This document shows positions 26,537-34,017 of a stretch of 34,017 nt of DNA, one piece after another. Every line of letters begins with the position of its first letter. Position 1 is the stretch's first letter. The notes under the pieces are model-generated. The model had not been told where the DNA came from and searched no databases. It was given only the letters and a program-made list of their open reading frames with translations. Location of the stretch: NCBI GenBank assembly GCA_937973995.1, contig CALJIQ010000368.1, positions 1 to 34,017 on the forward strand, given 5' to 3'. This stretch comes from an uncultured Saprospiraceae bacterium. Its GTDB lineage: Bacteria; Bacteroidota; Bacteroidia; Chitinophagales; Saprospiraceae. A program made the translations under genes and the position numbers.

Positions 26537-27637
26537 CTACGGAAAAGGCTTAAACAAATACACCTCAATTCGCCGATTCTTAGCTCGACCTGCTGGGGTA
26601 TCATTAGACGCAATAGGATATTGATCGCCGACTCCTTTGAAGAGTAATCGTTCTTTATCAATACCTTTAGTTATTAAATAATTCGCAATAGCTTCTGCCC
26701 TTTTAGCAGATAGGCGTTCGTTCGTAGTCGGATTACCAGAGCTATCGGTATGGCCATAAATCCCTAAATTATTGTCGGGATGAGATTGCAAAAAAGCGAC
26801 TAATTCGTCTAACTCTCTTTGCGTATCAGTGGACAATTGAGTTTTGCCAGAGGAAAAGGTAGTGGCAGCCAGCGGCACTATTTGATTATCCAATAAAGCC
26901 GTTTCTATTTTTTTAAAAGAGCTGGTTGCGATAGCAGAGGCAGGATTGAATCGAATATTTTTAAAACAAACCTTATGCTGATTAGAGTATTGACCAGTAG
27001 AAGAAGTCACCCCCCAAAACACTTCTGAGGTTCCACCAAAAATTTCCTGTATGATGTCTTTTTGTAAACGGATGAGTTGTTTTCCATCTAGCGTAACCGT
27101 CAAGGTTTTCTCCAGTGCCGACCAATTGATTTTTAAAGCGTGATTTTCGCAGTCATCTATGTTAGGAATGGTAATAGGTTGCGTTAATCCATACCGATGA
27201 TGTACTACACCATCTTGTAAAACCGCCAAATGGTCCTCTGGGGGGTCGTATAAATGTCCATTTTGCCAAGTATCTATTTCGATGCCGATAGAAGGACTAA
27301 CGCCAGAAAACCCCATACCTTCTCCTTCTCTCCCCATTGCCATTTTAGGGCTAAAAATAAAAACCATTCCATCTGCCCCATCGCCATCCTTACAACCCAA
27401 GAATACCTCTAAGTCCATATTGAAATTGCTATTCAAGTCGATTTTATTCGGGTAATAAATGGACCCACCTGCCCAGATTCGATCTTCTGTTAGTTGGAAG
27501 CAGTTATCTGACAGTTTTGCTGCATTAGCAGATAACTCAATCAATCCCCTGATCAAGTCCCAACCCTTGTTCTGTGCAAAAGAAAAGGTGCTAATAAAAC
27601 CAAAGAGAAAAACAGAAATAAAGTAGCGAATAGTCAT
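26537..27637 (-). CDS. OmpA-family protein with N-terminal L-type-lectin-like domain
   Basis: Preferred start at MTIRYFISVFLFGFISTFSFAQ (signal peptide) inside the longer ORF 26537-27721; lectin-like DGADGMVFIFSP...IGIEIDTWQNG; OmpA-C LGIYGHTDSSGNPTTNERLSAKRAEAIANYLI...NRRIEVYL. Confidence 0.9.
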   Translation of the reverse strand: MTIRYFISVFLFGFISTFSFAQNKGWDLIRGLIELSANAAKLSDNCFQLTEDRIWAGGSIYYPNKIDLNSNFNMDLEVFLGCKDGDGADGMVFIFSPKMAMGREGEGMGFSGVSPSIGIEIDTWQNGHLYDPPEDHLAVLQDGVVHHRYGLTQPITIPNIDDCENHALKINWSALEKTLTVTLDGKQLIRLQKDIIQEIFGGTSEVFWGVTSSTGQYSNQHKVCFKNIRFNPASAIATSSFKKIETALLDNQIVPLAATTFSSGKTQLSTDTQRELDELVAFLQSHPDNNLGIYGHTDSSGNPTTNERLSAKRAEAIANYLITKGIDKERLLFKGVGDQYPIASNDTPAGRAKNRRIEVYLFKPFP

Positions 27638-27832
27638 GGCAAGCGATTGAGATGAAGCAATGCGAAAGTTCTCAATGTCGAATTTTGAAAAGGCTAAGAT
27701 GTAAGGCAACTGAACATTCAAAATTGAGAGCTTACAGCAATACAGTCTATAGAACGAAAAATCGGAGATTTCCGTTTAGAGGATGTCGAAAATTCATATC
27801 GAGTTGAAAATCAATATCAAATCAGCCCTCTC

Positions 27833-29485
<1,653 letters not shown>

Positions 29486-30009
29486 TTAATTAAATCATTC
29501 TCGGATTCACGCATAAAATAATGTGTGTAGCAAATAGTTGTTACGGGACGCAAAGGTAAGAAATGATTTGGCTAAATTAGGGGATTCGGTGTCATAGAAA
29601 ATCATTAAGAGTAATTTTTTTCAAAAGGGCAAAATAAGAACTTGCTTAGAAGATAATACTGCCGCTAATAAACAGCCCATCCGCCTATTTTCTCTCCTCA
29701 ATAACTCTAAAAAATTGACCCTGTCATTTTCGTTTGTAAATTCCATATATTTCACAAAATAAGTAGATTACCTACTTTTATTACTAAAAGTGACCACATA
29801 CTCAAAATTAAAACTTCCTAAAAGTGTTAAAGTTTGAAATATTTATTTTTTTATAATGGAAAAATTTTGAGAATTATTTAAATCATATTACCTTTCCAAC
29901 ACATTTTACGGAATACCTACCGAATACCTTTACACGGAATGCAAACGAGCATTCTACGCTTAACTTTGACGTCTATTTTCCTTTATTCTCAAACAAAATT
30001 TATTAATCT

Positions 30010-30279
30010 ATGATTATCACCTTTGAAGAATTAAGAAACATCAAGCACAGCCTGCCTACAGGAAGTATCAAACGCATTGCGAAAGAATTGAAGATGGAAG
30101 AACAGACAATTAGAAATTATTTTGGGGCAAAGAAAAAATCCCCACAAAGCATCCCTGATTGGCACAAAAGTCCAGGTCCAGGTGGTGGTATCCTTAGAAT
30201 TGAAGATTTAACCGTTTTAAACCTCGCCAAGCAAATTTTAAAAGAAAAGGCAACTGTAGCTAGCGTTTCAAAGGGGTAA
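30010..30279 (+). CDS. Small HTH-like putative DNA-binding protein (89 aa)
   Basis: SIKRIAKELKMEEQTIRNYFGAKKK resembles a helix-turn-helix; family not identified. Confidence 0.65.
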   Translation: MIITFEELRNIKHSLPTGSIKRIAKELKMEEQTIRNYFGAKKKSPQSIPDWHKSPGPGGGILRIEDLTVLNLAKQILKEKATVASVSKG

Positions 30280-30307
30280 CTTTTTTGAGAACAGCCTACA
30301 AAAAACT

Positions 30308-30347
30308 AATGGGTTATCAAATGTATATTTGATAACCCATTTTTATT
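30308..30347 (+). terminator. Intrinsic terminator
   Basis: Perfect 15-bp stem AATGGGTTATCAAAT-GTAT-ATTTGATAACCCATT followed by TTTATTT. Confidence 0.92.
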
Positions 30348-30387
30348 TGTATTAGGGAAATTCGGTTTTCCTACCCAAAAATCTATT

Positions 30388-30475
30388 TCCCGCTAAGTTG
30401 CGCTAAGGCCTCGCAAAGTAACGCTAAGCTAGGCCTTTGCGAGACTCTGCGAAACCTTTGTGAGACTTTGCGGGA
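30388..30475. repeat. CGCAAAG/CGCTAAG word-array palindrome, copy C
   Basis: TCCCGCTAAGTTGCGCTAAGGCCTCGCAAAGTAACGCTAAGC...GCGAGACTCTGCGAAACCTTTGTGAGACTTTGCGGGA. Confidence 0.88.
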
Positions 30476-30566
30476 GATAAATACTCAGTAGATTATTTTA
30501 CCTTCCTACTTAAATATTAAAAAACCGTAAGTTTGATGCTTCAAAATTTAATCGGATTTATGGCAT

Positions 30567-30634
30567 TTAGGTTTTAGGGTATTGTGGTGAGCAACCATAC
30601 CACCAAAAAACCAAAATACCACAACACCTACTAA
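30567..30634. repeat. GGTATTGTGGT word-array palindrome, copy 2
   Basis: TTAGGTTTTAGGGTATTGTGGTGAG...CCATACCACCAAAAAACCAAAATACCACAACACCTACTAA; shares ACCAAAATACCAYAACACCTA with 10685-10823. Confidence 0.78.
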
Positions 30635-30637
30635 CAA

Positions 30638-30913
30638 ATGGCAAGTAAAAAAGAAATACTAGGAAAGATCAGAATCCTCATCACGCAAAAATTTGAGGAC
30701 CCACAAGAAGCATTCAATTTCTTTGATAAAAACGGGGATGGGTATTTGAGTAAAGCGGAATTAATAGAACTAGTCAAAAGTGCAAAAGTCAATAGATTTC
30801 TGTCTAAAGTAGTCGCTAAAACGATCATAACCGGACTGGATAAAGACGACAATCAAAAATTGAACTGGAAAGAGTTTAGCAAAGCCGTTAAAGTGTTACT
30901 TACCGAAAAATAA
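30638..30913 (+). CDS. Small EF-hand protein
   Basis: DKNGDGYLSKAE (canonical EF loop) and DKDDNQKLNWKE (second loop). Confidence 0.85.
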   Translation: MASKKEILGKIRILITQKFEDPQEAFNFFDKNGDGYLSKAELIELVKSAKVNRFLSKVVAKTIITGLDKDDNQKLNWKEFSKAVKVLLTEK

Positions 30914-30927
30914 GCCTACTTATATCC

Positions 30928-32280
30928 ATGAGAATACACCTAATCGCCACAGGGGGCGCCGTTATGCACAACCTTGCTATAGCCCTCCATTTATTGGGTC
31001 ATAAAGTAACGGGATCAGATGATGAAATCTACAATCCCGCAAGAGATAGATTAGCCAAACATGGCTTATTACCTGATACAATGGGTTGGGATGAGAAACG
31101 CATTTCTACAAACCTCGATTGTATTATCTTGGGAATGCACGCCCGAATCAATAATCCAGAATTGAAAAAGGCGCAGCAGTTGAAAATTCCGATCTATTCC
31201 TTTCCAGAATATATTTATAAAGAAAGTGTAAACAAACAGCGAGTGGTGGTAGCAGGTAGTCATGGTAAAACCACGACCACCTCCATGATTATGCACGTAC
31301 TGAAAGAGAATCAAGTAAAATTCGATTATCTGGTAGGGGCACAATTGGAGGGCTTTGAAACAATGGTGCAATTAACGGATGCCCCTATCATCGTATTAGA
31401 AGGAGACGAGTATCTCTCCTCTCCTATTGACCGTCGCCCCAAGATTATGCACTATCGCCCACAGGTAACCATTATTACGGGTATTGCTTGGGACCATATC
31501 AATGTGTTTCCTACGTTTGAAGGCTATGTAGGCGAGTTCAAAAAATATGCAAAAACGGTCCAAAAAGGAGGCACCTTTATTTATTATGCAAAAGATGAGC
31601 ATCTAGCTACAATAGCCAAAGGAATTAAAAACAAAGAGGTAATTGCTTACGAAGGATTTGGTAGCAAAATTAAAAATGGAAAAACTTATTTGCTCAATGA
31701 CGCAGGAGACGCCTTTCCTTTACACATCTTAGGACAACACAATTTAGAAAACTTGCAAGCCGCTTATCACGCTTGTAAAAAGATAGGGATCAGCGATCAG
31801 CAGTTCTTCGCCGCTATCCAAACTTTTAAAGGGGCCCATAAGCGATTAGATTTATTGAAAAAATCTAAAACGGCTATCGCTTATCGAGATTTTGCTCATG
31901 CACCGAGTAAAGTAAAAGCTACGACTACTGCCCTAAAGGCTCAATATCCCAAACGAAAATTAGTAGCTTGTGTGGAGTTACATACCTTTAGTAGTTTGAA
32001 TAAAAAATTCCTTCCTCAATACGAAGGGGCATTAGCGGAAGCAGATACTGCCTACGTCTTTTTTAGTAAGCACACTTTAAAAATGAAAAAGCTGCCGCCT
32101 ATTACCAAAGATGATATTCACCAACATTTCAAGCATAAAAATCTAAAAGTATTTAACCATAGAGGACGCTTACATGCCGCCTTGAAACGACATAACTGGC
32201 AAAACAAGAATCTATTGATGATGAGTTCAGGTACTTTTGATAAGACCGATTTTACAGAATTGGTTCATCAGTTGTTTTAG
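30928..32280 (+). CDS. mpl: Mur ligase, Mpl-type (UDP-N-acetylmuramate:tripeptide ligase)
   Basis: MRIHLIATGGAVMHNLAIALHLLGHKVTGSDDEIY, GSHGKTTTTSMIMHVL, WDHINVFPTFEGY, DFAHAPSKVKATTTAL. Confidence 0.9.
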   Translation: MRIHLIATGGAVMHNLAIALHLLGHKVTGSDDEIYNPARDRLAKHGLLPDTMGWDEKRISTNLDCIILGMHARINNPELKKAQQLKIPIYSFPEYIYKESVNKQRVVVAGSHGKTTTTSMIMHVLKENQVKFDYLVGAQLEGFETMVQLTDAPIIVLEGDEYLSSPIDRRPKIMHYRPQVTIITGIAWDHINVFPTFEGYVGEFKKYAKTVQKGGTFIYYAKDEHLATIAKGIKNKEVIAYEGFGSKIKNGKTYLLNDAGDAFPLHILGQHNLENLQAAYHACKKIGISDQQFFAAIQTFKGAHKRLDLLKKSKTAIAYRDFAHAPSKVKATTTALKAQYPKRKLVACVELHTFSSLNKKFLPQYEGALAEADTAYVFFSKHTLKMKKLPPITKDDIHQHFKHKNLKVFNHRGRLHAALKRHNWQNKNLLMMSSGTFDKTDFTELVHQLF

Positions 32281-32282
32281 GT

Positions 32283-32440
32283 TTTAAACCACATTAGGGC
32301 ATATTAGTTTTTTCACATTAGTACACATAAGACTAAAGATCAAGAGCAAGTGCCAAGTACAAGTTCAACCTATTATAGGTTTCTCAGAAGCTTTATTTCG
32401 TGGACTAATGTGTCTCAACTAATGTGCCCTAATGTGGTTA
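32283..32440. repeat. CCACATTAGGGCATATTAG palindromic element, copy 2
   Basis: AAACCACATTAGGGCATATTAG...ACTAATGTGCCCTAATGTGGTT; homologous to 6769-6905. Confidence 0.88.
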
Positions 32441-32482
32441 AAATACAATCAGCAAAGCGATACCATCAAACAATCTTCCAAT

Positions 32483-33508
32483 ATGACCATCAACCTTTCC
32501 AGCGATACCGTCACCAAACCCACCCCTGCTATGTTACAAGCCATGATGCAGGCAGAAGTAGGGGATGATGTTTTTCAAGCAGACCCGACCGTAAATGCAT
32601 TAGAAGAAAAAGGGGCCAATTTATTTGGAAAAGAATCTGCCTTGTTTTGTCCTTCTGGAACGATGACTAATCAGATTGCCATCAAGGTCCATACCCAGCC
32701 ATTAGATGAAGTGATTTGTCATGAGTACTCCCATATTTACCAATACGAAACGGGTGGACCTGCTTTTAATTCAGGAGTGTCTCTAAGTTTATTACCTGGA
32801 AAGGAAGGAAAAATAACCGCCCAACAAATAGAAGCAGCCATTAAGCCCGTTTATGATTGGTTGCCGATCACCAAGCTAGTTTCCTTAGAAAATACGGCGA
32901 ATAAAGCCGGAGGCAGTTATTATACCCTAGATGAAATACAACCCATCACCCAACTCTGTAAAGAACGAGCCTTAAAATTGCATTTGGATGGGGCAAGGCT
33001 ATACAATGCTTTAGCCGAAACAGGAGAAAGCACGCAAGAGGTAGGCAAGCATTTTGATAGTATCTCCCTCTGTTTATCCAAAGGGCTAGGCGCACCAGTT
33101 GGTTCCTTACTCATTGGAGACGCTGATTTTATCCGACAAGCTAGGCGATTTCGTAAAGTCATGGGTGGCGGTATGCGACAAGCAGGTTACTTAGCGGCGG
33201 CAGGAATCTTTGCCTTAGATCATCATATTGACCGACTCAAAGAAGACCACCTTCACGCTAAAATGATTGGGGAAGTACTCGAAACCCTATCTTATGTTGA
33301 AAACATCCGCCCTATTCGTACCAATCTGCTATTTTTTGATGTGAAGCCTCCTTATACCGCTGCTTCTTTTTTAGAACAACTCTCCCAATATGGCATCCAT
33401 TCCGTTCCGATGGGACCTCAGACGGTGCGATTTGTTACGCATTTGGATGTGACTCGGGAGATGGTGGAAAAGGTGATAAAAAGCTTAGCAAGGATAGGTC
33501 AAGCTTAA
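32483..33508 (+). CDS. ltaE: Low-specificity L-threonine aldolase (PLP, beta-eliminating lyase family)
   Basis: MTINLSSDTVTKPTPAMLQAMMQAEVGDDVFQADPTVNALE...HLDGARLYNA...CLSKGLGAPVGSLL; longer start at 32432 lies in the palindromic repeat. Confidence 0.95.
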   Translation: MTINLSSDTVTKPTPAMLQAMMQAEVGDDVFQADPTVNALEEKGANLFGKESALFCPSGTMTNQIAIKVHTQPLDEVICHEYSHIYQYETGGPAFNSGVSLSLLPGKEGKITAQQIEAAIKPVYDWLPITKLVSLENTANKAGGSYYTLDEIQPITQLCKERALKLHLDGARLYNALAETGESTQEVGKHFDSISLCLSKGLGAPVGSLLIGDADFIRQARRFRKVMGGGMRQAGYLAAAGIFALDHHIDRLKEDHLHAKMIGEVLETLSYVENIRPIRTNLLFFDVKPPYTAASFLEQLSQYGIHSVPMGPQTVRFVTHLDVTREMVEKVIKSLARIGQA

Positions 33509-33559
33509 ATCCAATTACTTCGTACGTTATCATCTTCTGCGGATTCGAAGAACTCAAGA

Positions 33560-33802
33560 CTATAAGCCATACTTCTTAATCATTTTTTCATTTACAGTCG
33601 AAGCAGAGGTAGTCTTCATTTTACCTTCTTTATATAATTGTATTCTTCGATCTAGTTCATTTTCTTGCTCGGATGTGATCCCATTTTCGGAGTTTTTACT
33701 TTTCTCCTCTGCAGCAATACTTTCTGCAATTAATTGGATTAACTGTATCCTTTGTAAAGGAGTTAATTTCAGTACCTCTGATATGATAATTTCCATTGAC
33801 AT
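33560..33802 (-). CDS. Putative addiction-module component (antitoxin-like)
   Basis: EVLKLTPLQRIQLIQLIAESIAAEE resembles the addiction-module component family (TIGR02574-like). Confidence 0.65.
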   Translation of the reverse strand: MSMEIIISEVLKLTPLQRIQLIQLIAESIAAEEKSKNSENGITSEQENELDRRIQLYKEGKMKTTSASTVNEKMIKKYGL

Positions 33803-33993
33803 GATACTAAAATAATACTTTTTAGTCAGTTTTTCAATAAAAAACTTTGTGTATTTAGGTCATTTCTAAATTCCCTATTCCCCATTAACTAACCTGCCAT
33901 TTCGTCACCCCACCTGTTAAGCAAATCTTATAAAACTGCCTGATTTGTAGTCATTTCTGACCCTTTGGCACTTGGAATTCTCTAATATGGCAC

Positions 33994-34009
33994 TGGCACA
34001 GCTATTGAG
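33994..34009 (+). promoter_or_regulatory. Candidate sigma-54 (-24/-12) promoter
   Basis: TGGCAC-AGCTA-TTGAG: exact -24 half and spacing, TTG of the -12 half; further TGGCAC at 33966 and 33988. Confidence 0.45.
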
Positions 34010-34017
34010 GATTCAAT

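Noticed and set aside
27640-27832. Inverted repeat TCAATGTCGAATTTTGAA / TTCAAAATTGAGA near the OmpA gene start
   Set aside because: Short, imperfect and single copy in the window; not strong enough to call an element.
32432-32482. Longer N-terminus of threonine aldolase
   Set aside because: The extra residues come from the end of the CCACATTAG palindromic element; family homology begins at MTINLSSDTVTKPT (32483).

Overview
This 34 kb window is AT-rich bacterial chromosome, probably Bacteroidota and Saprospiraceae/Lewinella-like. That assignment is inferred from the T9SS type-B (CHU_C/gliding-motility) C-terminal domain and overall gene style; no rRNA or tRNA was seen. About 3-19 kb is a nearly complete purine nucleoside to allantoate catabolic locus: NUP-family lipoprotein, secreted ADGF-like adenosine deaminase, NCS2 purine permease, allantoicase-like protein, XdhC, a HpcH/HpaI-aldolase-like protein of unclear role, a UraD-UraH fusion, PuuD-type urate oxidase with cytochrome c tail, allantoinase, XdhB, XdhA and guanine deaminase. 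It is followed by a 1600-aa repeat-rich surface protein, a tandem-ATPase ABC protein (ModF-like), an L-type-lectin/OmpA protein, pyrG, a small HTH-like protein, an EF-hand protein, mpl, threonine aldolase and an orphan antitoxin-like ORF. The most unusual signal is non-coding. Most larger intergenic gaps carry long self-complementary elements belonging to several families that recur within the window. One family is a set of 74-75-nt hairpins with conserved asymmetric ends but completely different, compensated inner stems. It occurs as head-to-head pairs and may be undescribed. A second two-hairpin family follows the same logic (fixed frame, variable stems). A third class has arms built from short quasi-repeated words, and several of its members share a TAGAYGTTGACA core.
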